Source: a virus
Strand: one strand, 5' to 3'
DNA length: 27,117 nt
IMG/VR virus record: IMGVR_UViG_3300030042_000323
Coordinates: 1 to 27,117 of that record
Position numbers and translations under genes: made by a program. Shown in pieces: positions 6,608-14,067 of this stretch. A model generated the notes under the pieces. It saw only the letters and a list, made by a program, of their open reading frames with translations. It was not told where the DNA came from and did no database searches. The stretch's first letter is position 1; each line of letters opens with the position of its first letter.

Positions 6608-9358
6608 ATGAAAAAATACATTTATACATTTATATTTTTGCTTATAACATTGTTTGCAAACGCGCAATCAGATCCGGCGCCCACCACCTCGGAATCTTCA
6701 TCTCTTATAGGCTTCAGGCAATTAACCGGTGCCGATACACAACACTATGCTTTTCAAAAAGATGGCTGGATACTATTTGCCGGGCGTTCATGGGTAAATA
6801 AGCACTTTTTACATTTGGGAGATAGTGCCAAATTTGTTACGCCTTATTATTTCAATACGCATCCCGGCATAGCAGCAACCCATTACGCCGACAGCCTGAA
6901 AAATCAATTACTAACTGGTAATAATAAGTATATGGGTGTAGATACAGTTTATAATGGATTGGTAGGTTTTGGAGGTGTAAACTGGGATGGCTCGCCAAAA
7001 TCACTTTTTGGAAACGGCGGTCTATACTTCACTGATAGAGGGGCCGATAATACGGATGAAGATGCGGCTGATTTTGGTGTGGATAACTCGGATATGTTCT
7101 TTCAAAATCCAAATATCCCTGATAGAAGCTGGGCTTTATCATTTGAGCGATACGGCAGCCAATACCCGCATGATGGAATGTGGGGTGTCATTATAAGTGG
7201 CAACCCGACAAATTTTATAGACACACTTTATTCTCATATAGCCCCTAACGACCCATATAGTGTTATGAACCGCAGAAGCGCCGATAGTTTATATGCTCAT
7301 ATTGGAAGTGGGGTATTATCTATTAATGGACTAAGCGGAACAGTAATGATTGAACCATCTAATACTGACACTACTTCTACAGGTTTTGCAACACAAAAAT
7401 CTTTGTTGCCATATCTTACCAAAGCACAAATAGTTGCATCTTATCAATCAAAAATATCCATAAACGCTGGCGACTATCTACCTACAGCCTATATAGACAG
7501 CCTTACCGATGTTACAACCTACCTAAATACTGCCTTTGCAGCCGTTCCTGCATCAGGTGCAACAGTTTACTTACCAAGTCATAAGTACATCATATCTGGT
7601 CAATTAAATATTCCGCCGTTCGTCCATATTATAGGCGATGGTGGATTAGCGCCTTATTCAGGCACCAGCGGTACGAGCCCATCAGGTATATATGCGGGGG
7701 GTACATCTGTTATCATACAGACAAGCCCGACGGCGAATGCCCTTTATATAGCAAACGGGAGTGGCGTAAGTATAGATGGTATAACAATCAAAAATGCAAG
7801 CGCAGCAACGCCGACAGCTGGAGCCGGGATATATATAGCCAACAACGGCAACTCATTCCGAATGCACAATACTTTCATCGGTTATTTTTACAATAATTTT
7901 TATGCCTTATCTCTTAATGAAAGCCGGATAGAAGGGTGTCAGTTCGTAAATGATATACAGTATAATATGTATCTCTCCAATACTATAAACGACGAGGGCG
8001 ATAACGATATTGACGATAACTGGTTCAATAGTTCAAAATCCTCTACCGCCATGGATATTTATGGCGTTTTTGTAGGCGGTTTGCGTATTAAAAATAATAA
8101 ATTTCATATTGGCGTGGGGCAACGGACAGGAGGATATAAAGCGAATGCTATTGTACTTGTATCGAATTCAACAACTTCTGATGTTCAAATCCAAAATAAC
8201 AGCATTGAAGATTTTAAAAATAATGCAATCAATATCTCTAATGCATCAGGATTTACATTGCAAAATACTTTAATACAAAACAATCAAATTTCAAGGGATA
8301 CAACTGACAATGCAAATGATGTAGTGATAAATAGCTTTGCTGCCGGAAATATAAACAACGTTAACTTCACTGGAAATACAGTAACCAACGTTGGTACTTA
8401 TGCAAGCTTTAAGGCAACGAATTGCAACAATATCAAATTTGATATGGTCACAAATTCATTTAATAATCAAACAGCAATTCTTGACAGTTTGGTAAGTTGC
8501 ACTAATTATGCAAATGTTGCTCCTTATTTAAGTTTTGCACCAGTTCAAAACGCTTTTATAGTAGGTTTAAATACGCCAGTTGATTACGCAACTGGAAATT
8601 CAGGTTCAGTATTTCCTTTTACTTCGGGTGCCGGGCAAGGGAACAAGGTATTCGAAACGAGATCAGACGGCGTTTCTAGAGGTTTTTATTTTGTTAATGG
8701 CTCTACACTTGCCGTGCAGGCTGGTCTATTTGGTACGGGTAATTGGGTTGTGGGCGGATCGGGTCTAATTGCTGGGACAGACCCGGGATATAAAATATAT
8801 GCGGGCAGCCCAGGAACAAATGGATATGCCGGATTTGGCAGTTTCGCCGTAAACGCAAGTGGTATACCTAATACTTCAGCCACACCTGCATATAGCACAA
8901 CAGGTACAACCATTCCTAATTTAAGTTATTTGGGTACTAATTATGCTCCATTAGCAAGCCCGACTTTTACGGGTGTTCCGGCAGTACCGACCCCATCAAG
9001 CAATATTAACACAACGCAGGCGGTAAATGGTGCATGGGTAAATACTTACTATCAGGCTAAAGGTGCGTTACCGGGGCGTACACCAATATCGGATGTTAAC
9101 TATACCCAACTATCAACCGATTATTTAATGGCTTATACCACACTCACAGCAGCGAGAACTGTAACGCTTATTGTCATTACAGATAAGCAAACTATTATGG
9201 TAAAGGATGAGAGCGGGAACGCCGCTACTGATAATATCACTATTAACGCACCATCAGGCAAAACAATAGATGGTGCCAGTAGCATAACCATCAATACGGC
9301 CTACGGGTTTAAAAAATTGTATTACGTAGCCTCATCAGGCAATTATTTCACTAATTAA
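6608..9358 (+). CDS. Large beta-helix tail fibre/spike with N-terminal signal peptide
   Basis: A 916-residue protein. Residues 1-20 form a textbook signal peptide: two lysines, a hydrophobic core (YTFIFLLITLF) and an ANA cleavage site before Q20, which is odd for a virion protein. A pectate-lyase-like right-handed beta-helix begins near residue 285 (DVTTYLNTAFAAVPASGATVYLP ... IIGDGG) and runs to about 640, the architecture of tailspikes that bind or cleave polysaccharide. Residues near 785-820 contain APLASPTFTGVPAVPTP ... TTQAVNGAWV, a hallmark repeat of phage tail fibres. The C-terminus (about 840-916) is a small beta domain. Repeated asparagine-rich turns in the helix region fit the fold. 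Catalytic residues cannot be assigned. It follows the collagen-like gene by 9 nt. Confidence 0.78.
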   Translation: MKKYIYTFIFLLITLFANAQSDPAPTTSESSSLIGFRQLTGADTQHYAFQKDGWILFAGRSWVNKHFLHLGDSAKFVTPYYFNTHPGIAATHYADSLKNQLLTGNNKYMGVDTVYNGLVGFGGVNWDGSPKSLFGNGGLYFTDRGADNTDEDAADFGVDNSDMFFQNPNIPDRSWALSFERYGSQYPHDGMWGVIISGNPTNFIDTLYSHIAPNDPYSVMNRRSADSLYAHIGSGVLSINGLSGTVMIEPSNTDTTSTGFATQKSLLPYLTKAQIVASYQSKISINAGDYLPTAYIDSLTDVTTYLNTAFAAVPASGATVYLPSHKYIISGQLNIPPFVHIIGDGGLAPYSGTSGTSPSGIYAGGTSVIIQTSPTANALYIANGSGVSIDGITIKNASAATPTAGAGIYIANNGNSFRMHNTFIGYFYNNFYALSLNESRIEGCQFVNDIQYNMYLSNTINDEGDNDIDDNWFNSSKSSTAMDIYGVFVGGLRIKNNKFHIGVGQRTGGYKANAIVLVSNSTTSDVQIQNNSIEDFKNNAINISNASGFTLQNTLIQNNQISRDTTDNANDVVINSFAAGNINNVNFTGNTVTNVGTYASFKATNCNNIKFDMVTNSFNNQTAILDSLVSCTNYANVAPYLSFAPVQNAFIVGLNTPVDYATGNSGSVFPFTSGAGQGNKVFETRSDGVSRGFYFVNGSTLAVQAGLFGTGNWVVGGSGLIAGTDPGYKIYAGSPGTNGYAGFGSFAVNASGIPNTSATPAYSTTGTTIPNLSYLGTNYAPLASPTFTGVPAVPTPSSNINTTQAVNGAWVNTYYQAKGALPGRTPISDVNYTQLSTDYLMAYTTLTAARTVTLIVITDKQTIMVKDESGNAATDNITINAPSGKTIDGASSITINTAYGFKKLYYVASSGNYFTN

Positions 9359-9369
9359 ATAAAAATATT

Positions 9370-9597
9370 ATGACAACAATTACATCAAGCTTTTTAAGCT
9401 TAAATATTAGAGATATAATCCATGGGTTAATAATGGCTGTGGGCGGTGCTGTATTAGGCATTATTACCGGATCACTACAAACCGGCAACTTAACCTTTAA
9501 TTATACAGCCATTTGGCATGCAGCAGCTACCGCAGCCGTTGTTTATTTGGGCAAGAAATTCTTTACCCCATCCCAACAAGTTAAACCTGTTCAATAA
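9370..9597 (+). CDS. Holin candidate, two membrane segments
   Basis: A 75-residue protein with two hydrophobic segments: about 15-35 (IHGLIMAVGGAVLGIITGSL) and about 46-61 (AIWHAAATAAVVYLGKKFF). It has a short polar C-terminal tail. Small size, two membrane spans and a position just before an endolysin gene support a holin, the membrane protein that times release of the lysin. The TAA stop overlaps the next ATG (TAATG at 9595-9599), indicating translational coupling with the endolysin. Sequence alone does not prove pore formation. Confidence 0.65.
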   Translation: MTTITSSFLSLNIRDIIHGLIMAVGGAVLGIITGSLQTGNLTFNYTAIWHAAATAAVVYLGKKFFTPSQQVKPVQ

Positions 9598-10169
9598 TGG
9601 CCGATTTTCTTAAAGCATACGAAATAACCGTTCTCGGCAATGAGCGTGGTTACAATCCCGGCATTGATGAAAAAGAAACCTATATGGGTATTGATCGCGG
9701 AGCAAACCCCGGCTGGGATGGGTGGGTTATTATTGATGCTGCCAAAAGGACTAATCCCGATATGACTATACCCAAAATGGACATACTGCTTTCGCAGAAC
9801 ATATCCCTGCAAAGCAATATTGAAAATTTTTATAAAATTAATTACTGGGATCCTGTAAATCTTACCCATATAAATGACCAGCAATTAGCCAGTAATCTTT
9901 TTGATTGTGCTGTTAACCAGGGTGAAGGCCTTGCACGCAAGTTTATGCAAATTGCCTGTAACTATGTAATAACAACAACAAAGGCCGCAATAGAAACCCT
10001 TACCATTGATAAAATAATTGGCCCGGCAACATTAATCGCAATTAATACATTGCCACCGCCAATGCTTAATGCGGAAATAAATGCAGAAAGAGAAGCCAGT
10101 TATCGCTCAGATAGCGGATATGCAATCTGGGGCAAGATTTGGGAAAAACGGTTAACAAAATATACATAA
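9597..10169 (+). CDS. GH108-family endolysin (N-acetylmuramidase type)
   Basis: A 190-residue phage lysin that would cleave the glycan backbone of peptidoglycan. The N-terminal region has the GH108 ExGY-type motif NERGYN with the predicted catalytic Glu16, followed by KETYMGIDRGANPGWDGW (27-43), the family's substrate-pocket block. Residues about 95-185 match the accompanying PG_binding_3 region (ASNLFDCAVNQGEGLARKF, then IDKIIGPATLIAIN). Length is normal for the family. No signal peptide is present, so access to the wall would need the holin encoded immediately upstream. Confidence 0.85.
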   Translation: MADFLKAYEITVLGNERGYNPGIDEKETYMGIDRGANPGWDGWVIIDAAKRTNPDMTIPKMDILLSQNISLQSNIENFYKINYWDPVNLTHINDQQLASNLFDCAVNQGEGLARKFMQIACNYVITTTKAAIETLTIDKIIGPATLIAINTLPPPMLNAEINAEREASYRSDSGYAIWGKIWEKRLTKYT

Positions 10170-10174
10170 AAACA

Positions 10175-10426
10175 ATGACAGCTATTGAACATAAAGAGCT
10201 TAAGGGTATTACGGTCAAAAACATTATCGTAACCGTTGTAAGTACAGCAAGCATCGTGGCATCGGTAATGACAACATATTTCAACCTAAAAAACGATATG
10301 AACGAACTCAGAAATCGCCAGGAAACTACCGACAGGGTAAACGAAATAAGATTAAAAGTATTAGAAAGCCAGGTAAGCATCTTACAACAGGAAGTACAGG
10401 AAATTAAATACAAACAAATAAAATAA
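10175..10426 (+). CDS. Small membrane-anchored coiled-coil protein of the lysis cassette
   Basis: An 83-residue protein from ATG 10175; an in-frame TTG at 10139 would add 12 residues inside the lysin gene and is less likely. One membrane segment (about 12-33, VKNIIVTVVSTASIVASVMTT) is followed by a charged coiled coil to the end (LKNDMNELRNRQETTDRV ... SQVSILQQEVQEIKYKQ). This layout fits an i-spanin (Rz-like) or a membrane-anchored accessory of lysis, and the position straight after the endolysin agrees. No overlapping Rz1-type lipoprotein is evident, so the spanin idea stays unproven. Confidence 0.6.
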   Translation: MTAIEHKELKGITVKNIIVTVVSTASIVASVMTTYFNLKNDMNELRNRQETTDRVNEIRLKVLESQVSILQQEVQEIKYKQIK

Positions 10427-10437
10427 CATAAAATATC

Positions 10438-10890
10438 ATGAGTTTAAAATCATTTTTAACTAAAATTTGGGCAGAAGTGCAAGGTTTATTTGACGGCATA
10501 CCTACCGAATTGAAAACTGCCATTCACATAGGCGTATTAGTAACAGAAGCTATAAAAACATTTGTAGATAGCCCCGCTGCAGATGTATTGACAGCAATAA
10601 TTCCGGGTGATGCAGACGATGAGATCAAGGATCTGCTTCGGGCCAAATTACCCGGAATACTGGCTGAGCTAAAACTGGCCGATAGCTGTGCAGGTTTAAC
10701 CGACCCTGCACAGATCACGGCATGCGCCATAAAAGTCCTTCAAGGCTTAGATGGTGATGTGAGTAGTGCTTTCCTTCACAGTTTATCCATCCTTATTTCG
10801 CAGGTAGCTTCGGATGGAAAATTATCATGGAGCGATGGCGTTTATATTCTGGAGTGGTATTACCAGAATGAGTATAAAGCGACTGCTTAA
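10438..10890 (+). CDS. Late phage protein of unknown function
   Basis: A 150-residue, mostly helical, acidic protein (SLKSFLTKIWAEVQGLFDG at the N-terminus; DADDEIKDLLRAKLPGILAEL near 58-78). It has no clear membrane segment or signal peptide. Two cysteines (about 83 and 96) flank a short segment and could be paired. I do not recognise a family. As the last gene of the late cluster, close to the lysis genes, it may belong to lysis or to a late accessory function. Its stop lies 6 nt from the 3' end of tRNA-Leu(GAG), so it is probably the last gene inside the prophage. Confidence 0.55.
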   Translation: MSLKSFLTKIWAEVQGLFDGIPTELKTAIHIGVLVTEAIKTFVDSPAADVLTAIIPGDADDEIKDLLRAKLPGILAELKLADSCAGLTDPAQITACAIKVLQGLDGDVSSAFLHSLSILISQVASDGKLSWSDGVYILEWYYQNEYKATA

Positions 10891-10896
10891 TTATTG

Positions 10897-10980
10897 TGCC
10901 CGGAACGAGATTCGAACTCGTACATTCTTACGAATGCCACCCCCTCAAGATGGTGCGTCTACCAATTTCGCCACCCGGGC
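10897..10980 (-). tRNA. tRNA-Leu (anticodon GAG)
   Basis: The minus strand folds as a class II tRNA: 7-bp acceptor stem (GCCCGGG with UCCGGGC), D-arm with GGCGAAAUUGGUAGACGC, anticodon stem CCAUC/GGUGG with loop UUGAGGG, a long variable arm (CAUUCGUAAGAAUG), T-arm with UUCGAAU, and discriminator A. CCA is not encoded. The 3' end faces the prophage, the usual orientation for phage integration into a tRNA gene. Confidence 0.95.
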
Positions 10981-10988
10981 ATATAAAT

Positions 10989-11061
10989 CGAAAGTCTTAA
11001 GTCCAAAATTCTCAGTCATCTACCGACTTTTAACTTTCAACTTAAGACTTTCAACTTTCGA
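10989..11061. repeat. Heptad-phased repeat between two tRNA-Leu genes
   Basis: Five 7-nt words run in phase from 11027 to 11061, two of them identical (ctttcaa at 11034-11040 and 11048-11054). A perfect 12-bp inverted pair joins 10990-11001 with 11041-11052. It lies between co-oriented tRNA genes, so it would be transcribed if they form one unit. The build is the same as in the prophage spacers, showing that such arrays are not confined to the prophage. Confidence 0.7.
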
Positions 11062-11068
11062 ATAGATG

Positions 11069-11152
11069 TGCCCGAAGAGAGACTCGAACTCTCAAGAGAC
11101 AATTCTCAACGGCTTCTGAGACCGCAACGTTTACCAATTTCGCCATCCGGGC
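11069..11152 (-). tRNA. tRNA-Leu (anticodon CAG)
   Basis: The minus strand gives a class II tRNA with acceptor GCCCGGA/UUCGGGC, anticodon stem GCGGU/GCCGU with loop CUCAGAA, a long variable arm and a T-loop UUCGAGU. CCA is not encoded. It precedes tRNA-Leu(GAG) in the direction of transcription, and a promoter-like element is upstream. Confidence 0.95.
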
Positions 11153-11197
11153 ATTCAAGTATGCATAATAACTTTCGGCTTTATACATACAGGGCTG

Positions 11198-11232
11198 CAA
11201 ATATACTTTTTTCGATCAAATTGATGTTCAAA
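11198..11232 (-). promoter_or_regulatory. Bacteroidota-type promoter for the tRNA-Leu pair
   Basis: On the minus strand a TATATTTG box (11198-11205) matches the TAnnTTTG -7 consensus, with a TTTG at 11229-11232 placed 23 nt upstream, at the upper limit of usual spacing. The distance from the -7 box to the tRNA 5' end is about 46 nt. Confidence 0.6.
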
Positions 11233-11254
11233 AAATATAAAAAATGATGACACC

Positions 11255-11285
11255 TTGTAACTTGTACCGGTAAACCTTACTTTAG
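11255..11285 (+). promoter_or_regulatory. Candidate promoter of the Ycf48-like gene
   Basis: TTG at 11255-11257 and TACTTTAG at 11278-11285 (7 of 8 to TAnnTTTG) are separated by 20 nt. The start codon follows 18 nt after the -7 box, giving a very short leader. Confidence 0.45.
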
Positions 11286-11303
11286 GTAAACTACTCAGGC
11301 TTT

Positions 11304-12311
11304 ATGCAGATGATCATCCGAAGTATTTTCATTCTTATACTTGTCTTTTTTACAATCAGTTTAAAAGCTCAACACATAACATTGCTTCAACAAGGCAAAC
11401 CAACCAGCATCCGGGGTTTATCGGTAGTTGACAATAAAACGGCCTGGATTAGCGGCAGCAAAGGTTATATAGCGATAACTATCGATGGCGGCAAAAACTG
11501 GGTGTGGCAACAGGTTAAAGGCTATGAACAGGCAGATTTCAGGGATATTGAGGCTTTTTCTGATAAAGAAGCAATTATAATGAGTTCTGGCACTCCTGCA
11601 TTAATATTAAAAACTATTGATGGTGGTGTAAGCTGGCAATTAAAATACCGGAATATTGATACCACGTACTTTTTAGATGCAATGGATTTTGCCGATACTC
11701 ACCATGGATTTATCCTTGGCGACCCGATTAAAAATAAATTTTTACTGTTTGAAACCAAAGATGGCGGAAACACCTGGAACAACCACGATGGCCCGGTTGC
11801 CTTACCTGGCGAAGCTGCCTTTGCAGCAAGCGGCACTTGCCTGCGCATTACCCCGGCAGGCAATATTTTTATAGCTACAGGCGGGGCAATTGCTGAAGTT
11901 GATATGCCTAAAATAAACGGCGGCTGGGATCATCATCCATTACCTGTTATAAAAGGGCAGTCAGCACAGGGGGCATTTTCTATAGCTATAGGCAAAAATC
12001 AATGGGTTGTTGTCGGCGGAGATTACCAGCATGATAAGTACAGTGATTCTACCACCTGTTACTCAATTGATAGCGGATTAATATGGCAATTAGCAAACAC
12101 ATCTCCCGCAGGCTATCAGTCATGTGCTGAATATATTAACGGCGCAACCTTCCTCTCAACCGGCACACCCGGGTCAAATATTACCAACGACGGCGGCAAA
12201 ACATGGGCGAAAATTGATAGTACAAGCTTTAATGTTTGCCGCAAAGCAAAGCACGGAACATTAGTTTTATTAGCCGGAAATGGTGGCAAAATCGGTATTT
12301 TTCAGCAGTAG
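11304..12311 (+). CDS. Exported Ycf48/BNR-repeat beta-propeller protein
   Basis: A 335-residue protein with an N-terminal signal peptide (RSIFILILVFFTISLKAQ, cleaved near residue 22). At least five Asp-box-like repeats follow (IDGGKNW, IDGGVSW, KDGGNTW, DSGLIW and NDGGKTW), the signature of BNR/Ycf48-type beta-propellers. Such proteins are often labelled oxidoreductase or photosystem II assembly-like in Bacteroidota, but no catalytic site is evident; an extracytoplasmic binding role is the safest reading. It stands alone between tRNA genes with its own candidate promoter and is most likely a native chromosomal gene rather than part of either mobile element. An alternative ATG lies two codons downstream. 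Confidence 0.8.
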   Translation: MQMIIRSIFILILVFFTISLKAQHITLLQQGKPTSIRGLSVVDNKTAWISGSKGYIAITIDGGKNWVWQQVKGYEQADFRDIEAFSDKEAIIMSSGTPALILKTIDGGVSWQLKYRNIDTTYFLDAMDFADTHHGFILGDPIKNKFLLFETKDGGNTWNNHDGPVALPGEAAFAASGTCLRITPAGNIFIATGGAIAEVDMPKINGGWDHHPLPVIKGQSAQGAFSIAIGKNQWVVVGGDYQHDKYSDSTTCYSIDSGLIWQLANTSPAGYQSCAEYINGATFLSTGTPGSNITNDGGKTWAKIDSTSFNVCRKAKHGTLVLLAGNGGKIGIFQQ

Positions 12312-12364
12312 TTTACTGTCTATGAGGCGCTTATTACCAGCTTACAAATAAAATAAAATAAGCC

Positions 12365-12395
12365 TTGCACACAAAGCCCAATACTCCTATATTTG
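12365..12395 (+). promoter_or_regulatory. Promoter of tRNA-Lys
   Basis: TTG at 12365-12367 and TATATTTG at 12388-12395 (exact TAnnTTTG) are separated by 20 nt. The tRNA begins 29 nt after the -7 box. Confidence 0.65.
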
Positions 12396-12423
12396 CACCA
12401 CTTTAATCGGAAACGAAAAAGTT

Positions 12424-12496
12424 GATTCCGTAGCTCAGCTGGTAGAGCATAACACTTTTAATGTTGGGGTCCTGGGTTCGAATCCCAGCGGGATCA
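12424..12496 (+). tRNA. tRNA-Lys (anticodon UUU)
   Basis: The 73-nt sequence folds fully: acceptor GAUUCCG with CGGGAUC, D-loop AGCUCAGCUGGUAGAGCA, anticodon stem UAACA/UGUUG with loop CUUUUAA, T-arm CUGGG/CCCAG with UUCGAAU, and discriminator A. CCA is not encoded. Its 3' half is the likely attachment site of the island. Confidence 0.96.
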
Positions 12497-12542
12497 CAGA
12501 GCAAACACAAAGTACCAGGGTTTGCATTCGTTTTTTGGCGTA

Positions 12543-12569
12543 AGAGCTCCTTGAAAAAGGGGCTCTTTT
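12543..12569 (+). terminator. Rho-independent terminator after tRNA-Lys
   Basis: An 8-bp stem (12543-12550 with 12559-12566, one G-U pair) with an A-rich 8-nt loop is followed by a T-run. A weaker hairpin (gcaaac 12501-12506, gtttgc 12520-12525) with a T6 run just after it precedes this one, so termination may be double. Confidence 0.7.
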
Positions 12570-12673
12570 CGTTTAAACGCGGTTTTTAAGTTTAAAACCA
12601 ACTTTCTTCAAATCCATTCCTCCTGTTTTTTCAAAAATTTCAATGCAAGTTAGTTCAATCTAATTCCAAGTAA

Positions 12674-12725
12674 TCGGTAACCTATTCGGTAACCTATACC
12701 TTTTACCGAAATTAGGTTACCGAAT
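12674..12725. promoter_or_regulatory. Direct and inverted tcggtaacct repeats upstream of the integrase
   Basis: The 12-mer tcggtaacctat occurs twice in tandem (12674-12685, 12686-12697). An inverted copy sits at 12712-12725, matching 12684-12697 at 13 of 14 positions. This arrangement suits arm-type integrase sites of an attachment region or an operator controlling the integrase. The wider gap from tRNA-Lys to the integrase start (12497-12798) otherwise holds only the two hairpins described for the terminator. Confidence 0.55.
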
Positions 12726-12798
12726 TTATTCTGGTCTATTGTATCAGTTTGATTTTCAGTTTAAAAACGTATGGTTTTATTTTTTAAACAAAAATCTC

Positions 12799-14043
12799 AT
12801 GAAAGTAAATGAAGATCTATCAATTTTATTTTGGCTGAATCGCCAAAAGGCATCTAAAGACGGACAAGTTCCAATTTGGGTGAGAATTACCATTAATGGC
12901 AACCGCGACGGTTTTTCCTCAGGAAAAAAAATACAACCTGACGCATGGGATGAAAAGGCTGCTATTGCTACAATGAACTGCCCGGACTATAGACTAATTA
13001 ACAGCTATGTAGCCAAAACGAGGGTGGAACTGGAACGGCATTATAACCAGCTTGCCGCTGTTAATAAAAGAGTAACCGCTGCAATGGTCAAAGAAGCCTA
13101 TATGCCTAAACAGGTTTTACAAAAATCTTTAATGCAGGCTTTTAAGCTTCACAATGATGAATTTGCAGAAAGGGTTAGCAAAAACAAGGGCACAAATGGC
13201 ACTTTGGCGCGATATGAGCGCTTGAAAGATAAAGTCCAGGACTTCCTTAAAAAGAAATTTAAGATGGCGGATATGCCATTAGAAGATATCGAAATGGTTT
13301 TTGCAGTTAATTTCTTTCATTATCTCACAATGGAAAACATTGGTGATAATACTGCTATGAAATATGTAAAAACACTTAAACAGATTATTGATCGCGCAAT
13401 TGATGAAGGATGGATAAAACATAATACGATTTCAGGTTTTAAATGCACCTATGTTGACCCTGACCGAGAAACGCTTGAAATGCATGAGTTAGTTGGAATG
13501 TATAAAAAAGAAATAGCTGTAGAACGTTTAGCTGAGGTCCGAGATGTTTATGTGTTTTGTTGTTTCACTGGTTACGCTTATGAAACAGTTTATAATCTTG
13601 AGCCTGCTAATATTTTTAAAGGTTTAGATGGCAAACCCTGGATCACGAAAGACCGGAAAAAAACAGGTGTAGAAGAAACCGTTCCATTATTACCAATTGC
13701 ATTGGAGATTATCGAAAAATATAAAAGACATTCTTACTGTGTGAATGAAAACAAACTGCTGCCGGTTAATAGCAATGTTAGATACAATGCTTATATAAAA
13801 GAGGTGGCTACAATTTGTGGAATTAAAAAGGAACTTACCACGCACACGGCAAGACACACGTTTGCTACTACGGTTACTCTTGAAAATGATGTACCCATTG
13901 AAACAGTAGGAAAAATGTTAGGCCATAAGGATTTACGATCTACTCAAAAATACGCTAAGATCACCAAGAGAAAGATCAGCAATAATATGCTGGCATTGGA
14001 GAGCAAAATTTTTGGAGAACAGGGACAATTGACGAATTATTAA
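12799..14043 (+). CDS. Tyrosine recombinase/integrase, IntDOT-like
   Basis: A site-specific integrase that would insert and excise the island. From ATG 12799 it has 414 residues; an in-frame TTG at 12739 would add 20 unlikely residues. The N-terminus (SILFWLNRQKASKDGQVPIWVRITINGN) is the Arm-DNA-binding domain typical of Bacteroidota integrases. A SAM-like core-binding domain follows (about 105-210), then the catalytic domain. Catalytic H349-x-x-R352 (HTARH), H376 (LGH) and nucleophile Y385 are present. The usual first Arg is replaced: the TGYAYE segment has A260 at that place, as in several Bacteroidota integrases including IntDOT (Ser there). It is followed by a strong terminator, so it is transcribed alone. 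Placement by tRNA-Lys supports tRNA-directed integration. Confidence 0.9.
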   Translation: MKVNEDLSILFWLNRQKASKDGQVPIWVRITINGNRDGFSSGKKIQPDAWDEKAAIATMNCPDYRLINSYVAKTRVELERHYNQLAAVNKRVTAAMVKEAYMPKQVLQKSLMQAFKLHNDEFAERVSKNKGTNGTLARYERLKDKVQDFLKKKFKMADMPLEDIEMVFAVNFFHYLTMENIGDNTAMKYVKTLKQIIDRAIDEGWIKHNTISGFKCTYVDPDRETLEMHELVGMYKKEIAVERLAEVRDVYVFCCFTGYAYETVYNLEPANIFKGLDGKPWITKDRKKTGVEETVPLLPIALEIIEKYKRHSYCVNENKLLPVNSNVRYNAYIKEVATICGIKKELTTHTARHTFATTVTLENDVPIETVGKMLGHKDLRSTQKYAKITKRKISNNMLALESKIFGEQGQLTNY

Positions 14044-14067
14044 ACTCTCAGCACTTCTGAGAGTTTT
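14043..14067 (+). terminator. Rho-independent terminator of the integrase gene
   Basis: A perfect 9-bp stem (14043-14051 with 14057-14065) and a 5-nt loop are followed by T's. The stem starts within the integrase stop codon. Confidence 0.8.

Larger units (their letters stand above)
1..10890 (+). mobile_element. Prophage or phage-derived element, late/structural and lysis end
   Basis: Twelve consecutive + strand genes encode head proteins, fibres and lysis functions, which marks this stretch as the late region of a tailed-phage-like element. The left end is outside the window: the first gene begins at base 1, and no terminase, integrase or replication gene is present. The right end stops 6 nt before the 3' end of a minus-strand tRNA-Leu, and chromosomal genes follow. 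There is no tape measure, tail sheath or baseplate gene between portal and lysis genes, so a short-tailed particle, an unusual particle or a degraded prophage are all possible. Intactness cannot be judged from this part alone. Confidence 0.85.

Noticed and set aside
10814-11065. + strand 83-codon frame across the tRNA-Leu region
   Set aside because: It overlaps the last phage gene, the tRNA-Leu(GAG) gene and the heptad spacer.
12739-12798. Upstream TTG start for the integrase
   Set aside because: The 20 added residues are aromatic and low-quality, and ATG 12799 gives the usual start of this integrase family.
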